Shown: one piece after another, positions 9,077 to 18,585 of the stretch
Layout of the letters: each line of letters begins with the position of its first letter
Position numbering within the stretch: position 1 is the first letter of the stretch
Assembly: GCF_016894245.1 (NCBI RefSeq)
Contig: NZ_CP069792.1
Span: 310,001 to 374,000, forward strand
Length of the DNA stretch: 64,000 nucleotides
Origin: Corynebacterium kroppenstedtii
Lineage (GTDB): Bacteria > Actinomycetota > Actinomycetes > Mycobacteriales > Mycobacteriaceae
Reading direction: 5' to 3'
Position numbers and translations under genes: made by a program
Notes under the pieces: model-generated
The model's database searches: none
The model's input: only the letters and a program-made list of their open reading frames with translations
What the model was told of the DNA's origin: nothing

Positions 9077-9199
9077 TCAACGCGCAACAACGTACCAACG
9101 GTGTCGATATAGCGACAGAACCAACAACAGAAATAAAACGCCGGTGAGATACCACCACTGACGGGGTAACACCACCGGCAACATACCGCCGACGGGCAT
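9077..9199 (-). CDS. Candidate small single-helix membrane protein (40 residues)
   Basis: My own reading of the 260-bp gap between the hchA-like and yceI genes. An ATG at 9199 opens 40 codons: MPVGGMLPVVLP, a hydrophobic core WWYLTGVLFLLLVLSLY, then a basic end RHRWYVVAR and TGA. This is the layout of a one-helix inner-membrane peptide with a positive cytoplasmic end. The ribosome site is weak (GGCGGA directly before the ATG), so translation is uncertain. No function can be given. Confidence 0.35.
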   Translation of the reverse strand: MPVGGMLPVVLPRQWWYLTGVLFLLLVLSLYRHRWYVVAR

Positions 9200-9258
9200 T
9201 CCGCCGGCGATGATTAGTTAGTTAAGCGCCCTCACTAACTATTGTTTCTTGGTTGCGC

Positions 9259-9801
9259 TTACTTCTTTATTGCGCTGATTTCTAATTCCAGCGCAACGGC
9301 GTCGGAAATTAATACTCCGCCAGTTTCCAGGGCCGCATTCCAGGACAATCCGAAGTCTTTTCGAGAAATGGTGATGGCACCTTCGAACCCAACGCGCACG
9401 TTGCCGAATGGATCTTTGGCCTCGCCGCCGAATTCAAACGGAATCGTCACAGATTGGGTGGTTCCTTTAATAGTAAGGTCCCCGGTAAGTTCCAGCGTGT
9501 CTCCTTTAATCTCCGCCGAGGTGGAGGTGAATGTTAACGTTGGGTTGTTTTCCACATCCAGGAAATCACCTGATTTGATGTGCTTATCACGGTCCTCATT
9601 ACCAGTGGTAAAGGAATCGGCTTGTGCCGTCACATTCACCTTGATTGACGACGGATCGGTTGCATCGCCGGAGGCTTCCCCAGTGAAATCTGAGAACGAT
9701 CCGCGAACTTTCGTCACCATGGCGTGGCGAACAACGAACCCTAAACGAGAGTGAGATGCGTCAATTTCGTAGGTTCCGTTGATGGTGGATAGGTTAGTCA
9801 T
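9259..9801 (-). CDS. YceI family lipid-binding-like protein
   Basis: Lipocalin-like YceI domain protein of 180 residues. The ATG at 9801 (MTNLSTINGTYEIDASHS) is chosen over a longer frame to 9894 because a strong AAGGAG site lies seven bases upstream and a good promoter sits beyond it. Family hallmarks: IDASHSRLGFVVRHAMVTKVRGSF, and TGDLTIKGTTQSVTIPFEF. There is no signal peptide, so unlike E. coli YceI it should stay in the cytoplasm. The family binds polyisoprenoids or amphiphiles; the ligand here is unknown. Confidence 0.88.
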   Translation of the reverse strand: MTNLSTINGTYEIDASHSRLGFVVRHAMVTKVRGSFSDFTGEASGDATDPSSIKVNVTAQADSFTTGNEDRDKHIKSGDFLDVENNPTLTFTSTSAEIKGDTLELTGDLTIKGTTQSVTIPFEFGGEAKDPFGNVRVGFEGAITISRKDFGLSWNAALETGGVLISDAVALELEISAIKK

Positions 9802-9849
9802 TGTTTTCTCCTTTTTTAACCGCTTGACGGGTTGTGTCCATGCCACGTT

Positions 9850-9860
9850 ATGTGACACAT
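9850..9860. promoter_or_regulatory. Possible operator at the yceI transcription start
   Basis: ATGTGACACAT is a near-perfect palindrome (ATGTG-A-CACAT) located about where transcription from the adjacent promoter would begin. A repressor site is plausible; the regulator is unknown. Confidence 0.3.
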
Positions 9861-9865
9861 CAACT

Positions 9866-9894
9866 ATATTGCTCACACTTTGGTGACTTGTCAA
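9866..9894 (-). promoter_or_regulatory. SigA-type promoter of the yceI gene
   Basis: On the minus strand TTGACA (9889-9894), a 17-bp spacer and CAATAT (9866-9871) form a near-consensus vegetative promoter 65 bp upstream of the yceI start. Confidence 0.6.
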
Positions 9895-10071
9895 CTAAAT
9901 GGGGGAAGATATGGTGCAGAGGGCTCATCGACACGCGACGGATCGGCAGGCGGCTGCGGGCACATAGTCGGCAGCTGGACCCACTTTCATAAAGCATTTA
10001 TGGGTGTGACGTGCCACGATCCACGACCACCAGTGCACGGATTTTTGGATTCTATTCCTAGACTAAGGACC

Positions 10072-13014
10072 ATGACGACGACACATATGGATCCGACCTC
10101 AACCCCTGTCACTGAGGCGGAATCCCCCATCACTCATCCCCACGCCGATGAGGACCCACAATTCCGGCGTTTTCTGAACACCCTTCAAGCGGACGGCAAG
10201 GACCGTATCGACTACGCGGACGACGGGCTGTCCCGTATTGCGCAAGCGCACGATGCCTCGCACTACCTGCTTGTTCCGAAAGGGATCATGCGCCCCGACA
10301 GCGCTGACCAGGTCGCCCGCATCATGGCTGCCGCCGATCAATGCAACCTGCAGGTCAGCTTTCGAGCAGGAGGAACCAGCCTATCCGGACAGGCGACGAC
10401 TGACGCTGTGATGGTCGATACCCGGCGACGGTTCCAAGACATCGAGGTCCTGGATAATGGCCGGAAAGTGCGCGTTCAACCCGGAGCGACGATCCAAATG
10501 GTTAACGCCTATCTGTCGCTATACAAACGGAAATTAGGGCCAGATCCTGCGTCGTCAAGTGCGTGCACGATCGGTGGAGTGGTGGCAAATAATTCATCAG
10601 GGATGCATTGCGGTACACAATTCAATACCTATCAGACGCTGGATTCCTTGGTATTTATTCTTCCTAGTGGAACGGTGATTAACTCAGCTGACCACGATGC
10701 TGAGCAACAGTTCCGCACGCAAGAGCCGGATTTGTTTGATGCTCTCGTTCAGATGCGCCGGCAGATTACGTCGAGTCCCGAGTTGGTGCGAAAAATCAAG
10801 CACCAGTATTCGATGAAGAACACCATGGGGTACGGCCTAAATTCGTTTTTAGACTATGAGTCCCCTCTTGATATTTTCACGCACCTCTTGATCGGTTCGG
10901 AAGGCACTCTGGCGTATATCGCCGAAGCTACCTTTAACACTTTGGAAGTAAAACCACGAGTTTCCACCGGATTGTTGGTTTTCTCTAATTTGATCGACGC
11001 ATCGTCGGCGGTTCCTCAGCTGGTGGCGGATGGATTCCAGACTGCTGAGCTATTGGATGCTACGAGCCTCAAGGTGGCCCAGAGGACGGGGTCGGTAGCA
11101 CGTTCAATTCGCGAGATCGATGTTAAGGATCACGCTGCGCTGCTGGTGGAGTTCACTGGAGACAGCGACGACGAGCTACACGACCGGTATTCGGCTGCGC
11201 TCCCCCATCTTGAATCAATGCCATTGGCAGTTCCACATGAGATGACGTCGGATAGAAAAGAACGGAATCTCTTGTGGTCAACGCGAAATAATTTGTATGC
11301 GGCCGTTGCTGGGGCAAGGCCGAGTGGAACGAATGCACTTTTGGAAGATGTTGTGGTGCCAGTCCAGGATTTGGGCCGCGCGTGCGATGATCTCACGCAT
11401 CTTTTCCGGAATCATGATTATCCCGGTTCCGTCATTTTCGGTCATGCAAAAGACGGCAATGTTCACTTCCTCTTAAATGAACAATTTCGAGATGTGAAGA
11501 AACTCCAGCGGTATCAGCGTTTCACCGAGGATATGGTTGATGTCATTCTGGGTTATAACGGTTCGCTAAAGGCAGAGCATGGAACGGGGCGCATTATGGC
11601 TCCGTTTATTGAGCGCCAATTTGGTTCGGAGTTGTACCAGATTATGCGCCGGATTAAAGACGCGGCTGATCCGAAGCGAATGCTCAACCCCGGGGTTATT
11701 ATTACCGACGATCCGCATGAGTACGTTGAGCATCTGAAGGTGGCTGACCGGATCGAGAAGGTGGCGGATCGGTGCGTCGAGTGCGGGTATTGCGAGCCGG
11801 TGTGCCCGTCACGAAACCTCACGTTGACGCCACGCCAACGGATTGTTGTGCGTCGTGAAATTGCTGCAGCGAAGAACCGCGGGGACACAAAGCTGGCCAC
11901 GGAGTTGCAGGAGCGGTGGCAGTACGACGGGCAGGATACGTGCGCGGTGGACGGGATGTGCCTTACGCGGTGCCCGGTGGGGATCAACACAGGCGATTTG
12001 ATCCGTCAGTTGCGCGCGGAAAGTGCTGGCAGTGTTGCCCAAAAGGGCTGGAAGGCGGCCGCACACGGGTGGAACCTGGGCGCCAAGGCTGGTTCGCTGG
12101 CAATGACTGCCGCGCATGCGGTTCCGTCGTCCCTGCCGACGGCTGCCACACGGGTTGCGCGGCAAGTGGTCGGCGATGACACGATGCCTCTCTATAAGAG
12201 TGCACTGCCCCAAGGCGGCCCTCTGCGCCACGATGTCTCCACCGACCACGCGGATTTTGTTTTCTTCCCCGCCTGTGTGAACGAGATGTTCGGTGGCATT
12301 GATGGCGACGGAAAGCGAGCAATGAATGCGACCAAGGCTTTCGAGGCGGTAGCGCAGCGTGCGGGCCTAACGTGGCGCACTCCGAACGGTATCGGTGGCA
12401 TGTGCTGCGGTACACCGTGGAAGTCCAAGGGCATGCTGGAGGGCTACGAGGTCATGCGCACACGCGTGCTCTCTGGGCTGTGGGAGGCGTCGGAGGAAGG
12501 CCGGCTGCCGATCGTGTGCGATGCTGCCTCCTGCACAGAGGGCATTCAGGTCATGCGGGACACTGTTAAGAAGGCCGCGGCCTGTGACCCTAAATGGGAG
12601 AATGTGCAGGTGATGGATGCCGTCGAGTTCTGTGTGCGCTATCTGCTCCCCCACGTGGAAGCGAAGCGGCAGTTGGATTCTCTGGTGCTCCACCCCACGT
12701 GCTCGCTGACTCATTTAGGTCTTATCGACGAGATGTGCGCTATCGCGCGCGTTGTCGCCCGGAATGTGACGGTGCCGAAGCATTGGGGTTGCTGCGCGTA
12801 TGCGGGTGACCGTGGGATGCTTCACCCTGAGTTAACGAAAAGCGCAACGCGAGCGGAGGCGCATGAGGTCAATGAGCGGCCGTACTCTGCTTACGCATCG
12901 ATCAACCGGACGTGCGAGCAGGGGATGACCGAGGCTACCGGCCAGAATTACCAGAATCTGTTCCAGCTTCTGGAATGGGCGACGCGCCAAGAAAAGGTGG
13001 ACGCGACGACCTAA
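10072..13014 (+). CDS. FAD-linked / iron-sulfur D-2-hydroxyacid dehydrogenase (YdiJ-like)
   Basis: A 980-residue GlcD-GlcF-type fusion. Order: FAD-binding PCMH domain (SFRAGGTSLSGQATTDAVMVD, ACTIGGVVANNSSGMHCG), FAD-oxidase C-terminal domain (GHAKDGNVHFL, LKAEHGTGRIMAPF), two 4Fe-4S motifs (CVECGYCEPVCPS; CAVDGMCLTRCPVG), and CCG cysteine-rich repeats (GGMCCGTPWKSKG; WGCCAYAGDRG). Such enzymes oxidise D-2-hydroxyacids such as D-lactate or D-2-hydroxyglutarate and pass electrons to the membrane chain; which substrate is used cannot be told. I use the ATG at 10072 after AAGGA; the open frame extends to 9880, but the extra residues are not family-like. Confidence 0.88.
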   Translation: MTTTHMDPTSTPVTEAESPITHPHADEDPQFRRFLNTLQADGKDRIDYADDGLSRIAQAHDASHYLLVPKGIMRPDSADQVARIMAAADQCNLQVSFRAGGTSLSGQATTDAVMVDTRRRFQDIEVLDNGRKVRVQPGATIQMVNAYLSLYKRKLGPDPASSSACTIGGVVANNSSGMHCGTQFNTYQTLDSLVFILPSGTVINSADHDAEQQFRTQEPDLFDALVQMRRQITSSPELVRKIKHQYSMKNTMGYGLNSFLDYESPLDIFTHLLIGSEGTLAYIAEATFNTLEVKPRVSTGLLVFSNLIDASSAVPQLVADGFQTAELLDATSLKVAQRTGSVARSIREIDVKDHAALLVEFTGDSDDELHDRYSAALPHLESMPLAVPHEMTSDRKERNLLWSTRNNLYAAVAGARPSGTNALLEDVVVPVQDLGRACDDLTHLFRNHDYPGSVIFGHAKDGNVHFLLNEQFRDVKKLQRYQRFTEDMVDVILGYNGSLKAEHGTGRIMAPFIERQFGSELYQIMRRIKDAADPKRMLNPGVIITDDPHEYVEHLKVADRIEKVADRCVECGYCEPVCPSRNLTLTPRQRIVVRREIAAAKNRGDTKLATELQERWQYDGQDTCAVDGMCLTRCPVGINTGDLIRQLRAESAGSVAQKGWKAAAHGWNLGAKAGSLAMTAAHAVPSSLPTAATRVARQVVGDDTMPLYKSALPQGGPLRHDVSTDHADFVFFPACVNEMFGGIDGDGKRAMNATKAFEAVAQRAGLTWRTPNGIGGMCCGTPWKSKGMLEGYEVMRTRVLSGLWEASEEGRLPIVCDAASCTEGIQVMRDTVKKAAACDPKWENVQVMDAVEFCVRYLLPHVEAKRQLDSLVLHPTCSLTHLGLIDEMCAIARVVARNVTVPKHWGCCAYAGDRGMLHPELTKSATRAEAHEVNERPYSAYASINRTCEQGMTEATGQNYQNLFQLLEWATRQEKVDATT

Positions 13015-13187
13015 GACGTGTGGTCGGCCTGGGAAGTGTGGTCGGTATTGGCGTAGCTCGTGGGCGTGCCCCTCGAAACTGTGGGATCCCTATAAGCCTC
13101 TAAACAGCGGAAATGCAGCTCTCCTAGCGGAGTCACACCGATCACAATTACTGGTTTTCAGTGTCAACTCGGGGTTAATGTCTAGGT

Positions 13188-14219
13188 ATGCCTAATAATC
13201 AACGTGTTCGCGAAGACCTGTCCTCGGAAAAGCTTTTGACACGCAATATCCATCCCCCAAAATCTGCCTCGACGGACACCGAAAGACATCACCACTCCAC
13301 ATGTCGACGAGGCTTTTTGATACGCAACAAACGGTTAGGAATAGCGTTAGGACTGACTCTCGGTCTCGCTAGCACGCTCCTTACTCATGGGGCGGTAAGC
13401 GGGCGAACTCTAGGATCGGCACACGCAACTACTCCTGGCTATTCATCTATTCTTGGATATTCAAAACTCACGGATCAACCTGCAACTCCCCCTCTCTCCG
13501 CTCCAGAGTCTACGACAACCCGAGATCCGGGTACTGCTGAGATTATCGAGCGGAACGCAAAATACCAGGCCAATCACAATGATGGGGCTGGGAAGTCTAA
13601 TTCAGTGCGGTGGGTGGATCGGACTACAACCTCACCCTTGGTACTCATTGCTCCCCATGCCACGACACATATTCGTGACGGCAAAAGGAAACCAGCTGAC
13701 CTGTACACGGGCGGTATTACTGAGATTGTGGCTAACCGCACGGGTGCGTCGTCGTTAACAACCACGGGCACGGTTTCAGACTGGAATAAGAATTGGTCGA
13801 CGCGGGATGATGAGTTCACACGAATCATCGATCGCCTCCCCAATAATGCCGTTATTGTCGAAATTCATGGGATGAAAGATACTTCGCTGGACGAACCTGT
13901 GTCTGCCGGCACAGGTGACGAACCATCGGAGTCGACGGACGCCATCGTTGGTGCTCTACAGGAAGAGTTCGATGGCCATGTGTCACAGAATAAGTTTGAG
14001 GCCGAGTCCGGCTACACTGTGACCGATTACCTGCAGAAAAAGGGGCACTCCGTCCTGCAGATTGAATTAAACCGTACCCTCCGTGACCCCGAATCTGGAC
14101 AAGCTGGACAGACATTGGATCGGCTAACACGGGCGTTTTCCAAGGCGGCTGATCAATTCCCGCAGTTATCGACGACGCCCGAAGCGGATGGAGAAGAGCG
14201 TCTGCCGCATCTCACGTAA
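13188..14219 (+). CDS. Secreted N-formylglutamate-amidohydrolase-like protein, function uncertain
   Basis: A 343-residue protein with a 50-residue polar N-terminus, a signal-like helix (LGIALGLTLGLASTLL) ending near AHA, and an exported domain. The domain shows PHATTH after a strand (LVLIAPHATTHIRDG), a VEIHGMKD motif and a late QIELNRTLR. These resemble the zinc-ligand regions of the N-formylglutamate amidohydrolase / poly-gamma-glutamate hydrolase superfamily, suggesting an extracytoplasmic zinc amidase. The match is by motif only; a different M14-like hydrolase cannot be excluded. No operon partner. Confidence 0.5.
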   Translation: MPNNQRVREDLSSEKLLTRNIHPPKSASTDTERHHHSTCRRGFLIRNKRLGIALGLTLGLASTLLTHGAVSGRTLGSAHATTPGYSSILGYSKLTDQPATPPLSAPESTTTRDPGTAEIIERNAKYQANHNDGAGKSNSVRWVDRTTTSPLVLIAPHATTHIRDGKRKPADLYTGGITEIVANRTGASSLTTTGTVSDWNKNWSTRDDEFTRIIDRLPNNAVIVEIHGMKDTSLDEPVSAGTGDEPSESTDAIVGALQEEFDGHVSQNKFEAESGYTVTDYLQKKGHSVLQIELNRTLRDPESGQAGQTLDRLTRAFSKAADQFPQLSTTPEADGEERLPHLT

Positions 14220-14322
14220 GCTTCGCGTGGATATTTTCCACCATGAGGAAATTACAGAGCCCCAGTTCAGTACACCGATAAGGACACGCTCCGTACAAAA
14301 ACGACAAGGCCCCACCATGCCC

Positions 14323-15270
14323 TCACTCCCCGACAGCTTCGGCGGCAATCTCCTCAACCTCGTCGGCTGTATCTGGCCGGTCAAACTCGAACCCGTCCAA
14401 ACTCAGTACCCGCGCAGCAACCCGTACTGAGGACACCAGCCACACACCATCAGCGGCTTTAAGATCATCAAGCGTGAGACGACGCTCCTCACAGGCCCAA
14501 CCACGCTCCCGCGCAATGCCAAACATGGACGCTTGCGTGGTTCCTGCGAGAATCCCCGCGTCCGTTTTGGGCGTTATCATGCGGCGATCAGATACCGCAA
14601 TCACAGTGGACGTCGGGCCCTCCAACACGGCGCCGTCGTCGGAAATGAAGATAACGTCGTCGAAATTATGCTCATGGGCATAGCGCAAGGCAGCCATATT
14701 CGCTGCATAGGACAATGTCTTCGCGCCAATCAGTGCCCATGGTGATCGCTCCGACAAGTCCAAGCGGAATCCTCGCTCCGCAGACATCACCTTGACACCT
14801 TCGCGACGGCTACGCTCAACTTCCTCCGACATCGGCGCTACCGTAATCCATCCCGTCGGCCGCCCCGTCGACTCGCGACCGCGGGATAATACCCACCGCA
14901 AGCCACAATCACGATCCGCAAGCTCCGGGTACTGCTTCTTCCACGACTTCACAGCCAAATCCGTCGCGCGAGCCCACAAATCCAGGTCCGGCTCCGGTAA
15001 CCCCAGCATGGCAGCCGAACGACGAAACCGCTTCGCGTGCCGGTCCAGATTCCGGACACTTCCACCCCGGAGCATGAGCGTCTCGAAAATACCGTCGCCA
15101 CGAACCGCGGCGAGGTCGTCGGCAAACAACAGTGGCTGGGACGAATCGTGAACACGGGGCTCCCGACTCAACGAATCCAAACCCGCGTGTAATACAGAGA
15201 CAACGAGCAGCGGGTTCGTGCCGGGCGACCGGGGCGACAACGGCGGAAGCGCAGATGAAGCAGAAGACAT
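14323..15270 (-). CDS. pabC: Aminodeoxychorismate lyase-like class IV aminotransferase
   Basis: PLP enzyme of fold type IV, 315 residues from the ATG at 15270 (MSSASSALPP); a longer frame to 15567 would overlap the divergent ygfZ and is rejected. Motifs: RGDGIFETLMLRGG at the N-terminus, catalytic Lys in IGAKTLSYAANMAAL, and EGPTSTVIAV. PabC releases p-aminobenzoate from aminodeoxychorismate for folate; D-amino acid or branched-chain aminotransferase activity is possible in this family. Divergent from ygfZ with 48 bp between starts, a pairing I recall from mycobacteria. Confidence 0.8.
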   Translation of the reverse strand: MSSASSALPPLSPRSPGTNPLLVVSVLHAGLDSLSREPRVHDSSQPLLFADDLAAVRGDGIFETLMLRGGSVRNLDRHAKRFRRSAAMLGLPEPDLDLWARATDLAVKSWKKQYPELADRDCGLRWVLSRGRESTGRPTGWITVAPMSEEVERSRREGVKVMSAERGFRLDLSERSPWALIGAKTLSYAANMAALRYAHEHNFDDVIFISDDGAVLEGPTSTVIAVSDRRMITPKTDAGILAGTTQASMFGIARERGWACEERRLTLDDLKAADGVWLVSSVRVAARVLSLDGFEFDRPDTADEVEEIAAEAVGE

Positions 15271-15318
15271 ATCCGTATTGTATGACGCCCCTGTGACATA
15301 ACTGCGGCGAAACGTTTC

Positions 15319-16665
15319 ATGATAACCACCACATTCCCGACTACACTGACACTCGTGGCCACCCGCGAAACTTCGAACACCAGCCAGACCCCCGGAGAAG
15401 CCCCCACTCCCCCGACGTATCAGAGCCCACTTCTCGACGCCATCGACGGAGCCGCCGACGCACCAGAGGGTCACCAACAACACGGTGTGGCCTGGCATTA
15501 TGGAAACCCTCTTGGTGAACAACGCACATTTGAGAGATCCGCAGGGGTCGTCGACAGATCCCATCAACGGGTGCTCCAGATCAGTGGAGCAGACACATTA
15601 TCGTGGCTGAACTCGCTGATCAGCCAAAAAATTGATGCGCTGGCTCCCGGCTCGACCACTCATGGGTTGATCTTGGACGCTAAGGGACACATCGAACACG
15701 CGTTCACTATCGTGCGACCTAAGGAATCTTCGCCCACTGGTTCCAACGAGCCCAGTGTCTACGTGATCTCCGAACCAGACACTTTCGACGCTCTTCAGAC
15801 GTATCTGACCCAAATGGTCTTTTGGTCCGCAGTGAGCGTCCACGAAGCAGACCTTGCCCTCATTACCGTCATCGGTCCCGACACGTCGACAGTTATGGCC
15901 CAAGTCTTAGAAGGCCATCACGCTCCGAGCACGCCGGCGACCGCTACCCCGCCCGATACCCTTCCCAAAGGAACAATTACATTCACCGATCCCCTCGTCG
16001 GCACGGAAGATTCTGTCCATCTCTTGGTACCCAGACCTTCGCTGACCGACGCGTTCACGGCGCTCATCAATGCGGGGGCGAAAGCCACCGGGCTCATGGC
16101 CTACGAAGCAGAGCGCGTCAAAGCAGTCATTCCGGAGGTACACGCTGACCTCGACGATCGCACGGTGCCACATGAAATAGAAGCCTTTATCGGAACCCCC
16201 GCCAACGCGCCGACCCAACGGGCAACCGTCGACGACGGGTCCACGACCTCCTATGTTCACCTGAACAAAGGGTGCTATCGCGGGCAAGAGACGGTGTCGC
16301 GGATACAAAACCTCGGGCGACCGCCGCGGCTCCTGGTCAAACTCCAAGTCGACGGTTACTCAGCCCGCCGATCCGAACCAGGTGAGGCAATTACCTCTGG
16401 GAAACGAAAGGTCGGCCGAATCGGAACCGTCGTTGACGACTGCGACGAAGGGCCTATCGCCCTGGGGCTTGTCAAGCGGAGCATCGTCGAAAAGGTAATC
16501 GCTGGTGACGCAACCGGTGGGCCACAGTCTCCATCATCCACACCACCAACCCCTCTGGAGGTCGATGGCACCGCGCTCGCCATCGATCCCGACACCACTC
16601 ACCTGGACGAAGCCCCCAAAGCAGGACGACAAGCCGTCGACAAGTTGCGCGGGAAAACGCCCTAA
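15319..16665 (+). CDS. ygfZ: Folate-dependent Fe-S maintenance protein YgfZ
   Basis: A GcvT-fold, tetrahydrofolate-binding protein of 448 residues that supports repair or assembly of iron-sulfur enzymes. The family signature KGCYRGQETVSRI lies at about residue 317, with its conserved Cys at 319. It is longer than E. coli YgfZ (326) through a Pro/Thr-rich N-terminus, a Thr/Pro-rich insert near residue 205 and a C-terminal tail. A GTG at 15355 is a possible internal start. Confidence 0.88.
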   Translation: MITTTFPTTLTLVATRETSNTSQTPGEAPTPPTYQSPLLDAIDGAADAPEGHQQHGVAWHYGNPLGEQRTFERSAGVVDRSHQRVLQISGADTLSWLNSLISQKIDALAPGSTTHGLILDAKGHIEHAFTIVRPKESSPTGSNEPSVYVISEPDTFDALQTYLTQMVFWSAVSVHEADLALITVIGPDTSTVMAQVLEGHHAPSTPATATPPDTLPKGTITFTDPLVGTEDSVHLLVPRPSLTDAFTALINAGAKATGLMAYEAERVKAVIPEVHADLDDRTVPHEIEAFIGTPANAPTQRATVDDGSTTSYVHLNKGCYRGQETVSRIQNLGRPPRLLVKLQVDGYSARRSEPGEAITSGKRKVGRIGTVVDDCDEGPIALGLVKRSIVEKVIAGDATGGPQSPSSTPPTPLEVDGTALAIDPDTTHLDEAPKAGRQAVDKLRGKTP

Positions 16666-16934
16666 CCTAGAAGCCCCTGAATTAACCACCCCACGCGCGC
16701 CGCTACACCAGACTCGCAGCGCCCCATGCCTTCACACTCCGGGCACCTACCCCGAATTTCTAGCCAATAAGGGCCCTGTGCGCTGCAATAACAGCGCAAT
16801 TCGGCGACATCGCGTCCCCCTATGCAGAATTTTTCGTTCAGAACCGGTAGGGTATGGACAGGAAGAAACTATGAACTCGTCATGGGCCGGCGCAGGATTA
16901 CCGCACCGGCCCGCTAACCCAAGGGGGTCAGACC

Positions 16935-17117
16935 ATGGGTCGCGGCCGCGCCAAGGCAAAGCAAGCCAAGGTAGCACGTCAGTTGAAGTACAACTCACCT
17001 GAGATGGACCTCGAGCGCCTCCAGCGTGAACTGACCGGACAACGGGAAGAAGAAGACTCCCACGACAAGTGGGATCGTTGGGCAGAAGACGAGCCCGACG
17101 AAGACGACTGGCGCTAA
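16935..17117 (+). CDS. DUF3073 small acidic/basic protein
   Basis: A 60-residue protein with a basic first third (GRGRAKAKQAKVARQLKY) and a very acidic C-terminus (WAEDEPDEDDW). This is the DUF3073 family, found throughout actinobacteria beside purM as here. Function unknown. The preceding 270 bp (16666-16934) hold no gene but probably its promoter. A strong stem-loop follows. Confidence 0.9.
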   Translation: MGRGRAKAKQAKVARQLKYNSPEMDLERLQRELTGQREEEDSHDKWDRWAEDEPDEDDWR

Positions 17118-17123
17118 CTACTA

Positions 17124-17220
17124 CTGGGGGCGTCTTTCCTGGACACGTCCAGCACACCTCACCCCCAGAACAACCCGACGAAAACCTAGGCCAGCGCGGC
17201 ACAGCTGAGCTGGCCATTTT
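17124..17220. terminator. Compound stem-loops between convergent DUF3073 and purM genes
   Basis: Two inverted repeats fill the gap between convergent genes. The outer one pairs CTGGGGG (17124-17130) with CCCCCAG (17162-17168) around an inner CTGGAC/GTCCAG. The second pairs GGCCAGC (17189-17195) with GCTGGCC (17209-17215), followed by ATTTT, which suits termination of DUF3073 and possibly of purM. Confidence 0.6.
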
Positions 17221-17265
17221 CGTATGCCCAGATGATCGGGCACACTTTCCGCGTTTTACCCCGAC

Positions 17266-18378
17266 CTACGCCTGCGGGTGATCCCCGACCAGAACCGCGC
17301 GGTCCTGCTCACCATCGCCCGCAACACGCACCCGGCCTAAGGTCCAACAGTCCACATGGCGAGCGGTCAACAGCGCCTGAGCACGATCGGCCTCATCCGC
17401 GCTCACCACGGCGACCATACCGACACCCATGTTGAACGTCTTCTCCATTTCTGCGTCCGACACAGAGCCCAACTCCGCGATCAACCGGAAAATCGGATTC
17501 GGCGTCCACGACGCCCGATCCATCTCCGCGACCAGCCCGTCCGGAATCACACGCGCCATATTGCCCGCGAGTCCGCCACCGGTCACATGGCACAACGTGT
17601 GTGTCTCGCACTCCTGAATAAGCTCTACACAATCCAACGCATAGATCCGCGTCGGCTCTAGAAGCTCCTCGCCCAATGGCCGGTCAAGCTCTTCGACAAC
17701 CCCATCAAGCGGTAGGCCGGCGTCCTCCAGCAGAATCCTTCTGGCCAGCGAATATCCATTCGAGTGAAGCCCCGACGATGCCATTCCAATAATGACATCA
17801 CCATCCCGGACCTTATCGGGCCCCAACACATCCGCCGCCTCCACGACGCCCACACCGGTCGCGGAAATGTCGTACTCACCAGGCTCCATCACACCGGGAT
17901 GCTCGGCGGTCTCACCACCCAGCAACGCGCACCCCGCCATCTGACAGCCCTGAGCAATACCGCCGACGATCTGCGCCACGTGCTCCGGAATCACCTTGCC
18001 GATGGCGATATAATCCTGCAAAAACAGAGGCTCCGCACCGCACACTACAAGATCATCGACGACCATCGCCACCAGATCCTGGCCAATCGTGTCATGCTTA
18101 TCCATCGCCTGGGCCACAGCGAGCTTCGTACCCACACCGTCCGATGAGGCAGCCAACAGAGGCTCCTTATATTTGCCCAACGCAAAAAGCCCGGCAAAAC
18201 CACCTAGGCCACCACGAACCTCTGGCCTAGTCGCCTTCTTGGCTAATGGTGCAAATAGCTCAACAGCCCTGTCCCCTGCCTCGATATCCACACCCGCCTG
18301 GGCATACGATGTGCCCTCGGAAGGAGCCGCCGATGTATCGTCGCCACTCTCCGTGTTGTCTACCTCATGAGCATTCAT
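17266..18378 (-). CDS. purM: Phosphoribosylformylglycinamidine cyclo-ligase PurM
   Basis: AIR synthetase, fifth step of purine synthesis: ATP-dependent ring closure of FGAM to AIR. 370 residues; motifs YAQAGVDIEAGD, SSDGVGTKLAVAQ, LLGGETAEHPGVM and HVTGGGLAGNM are those of the family. A 30-residue acidic extension precedes the core. It lies 207 bp downstream of purF on the same strand; the gap is AT-rich near purM and may carry a separate promoter. Confidence 0.97.
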   Translation of the reverse strand: MNAHEVDNTESGDDTSAAPSEGTSYAQAGVDIEAGDRAVELFAPLAKKATRPEVRGGLGGFAGLFALGKYKEPLLAASSDGVGTKLAVAQAMDKHDTIGQDLVAMVVDDLVVCGAEPLFLQDYIAIGKVIPEHVAQIVGGIAQGCQMAGCALLGGETAEHPGVMEPGEYDISATGVGVVEAADVLGPDKVRDGDVIIGMASSGLHSNGYSLARRILLEDAGLPLDGVVEELDRPLGEELLEPTRIYALDCVELIQECETHTLCHVTGGGLAGNMARVIPDGLVAEMDRASWTPNPIFRLIAELGSVSDAEMEKTFNMGVGMVAVVSADEADRAQALLTARHVDCWTLGRVRVAGDGEQDRAVLVGDHPQA

Positions 18379-18450
18379 ATTGTGTATATCGCTTCCTCGC
18401 TAAATAAATGTCGGTCTCACTAAAATTAATATAACCTTGGGCAATTAATC

Positions 18451-18461
18451 ACGATTATCGT
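18451..18461. promoter_or_regulatory. Palindrome upstream of purM
   Basis: ACGATTATCGT is a perfect palindrome about a central T, in the AT-rich part of the purF-purM gap, 73 bp from the purM start. It could be an operator; no known purine repressor site is recognised. Confidence 0.2.
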
Positions 18462-18585
18462 CACGACAACGCGATCAACATGAAACTAAGCGTGTCACAC
18501 ACGTACACGGAGGGTTTCGACTGCCAGCACCACCGCTACCGTCACCGCCTAGCCCACCGCCGCTTGGCCAGAGCCCATCGCCCGC

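Noticed and set aside
9880..10071. Upstream extension of the FAD/Fe-S dehydrogenase
   Set aside because: It would start inside the yceI promoter and adds non-homologous residues; ATG 10072 is preferred.
14323..15567. 414-residue version of the pabC-like protein
   Set aside because: Its first 99 codons run antisense over the divergent ygfZ start and lack family similarity.
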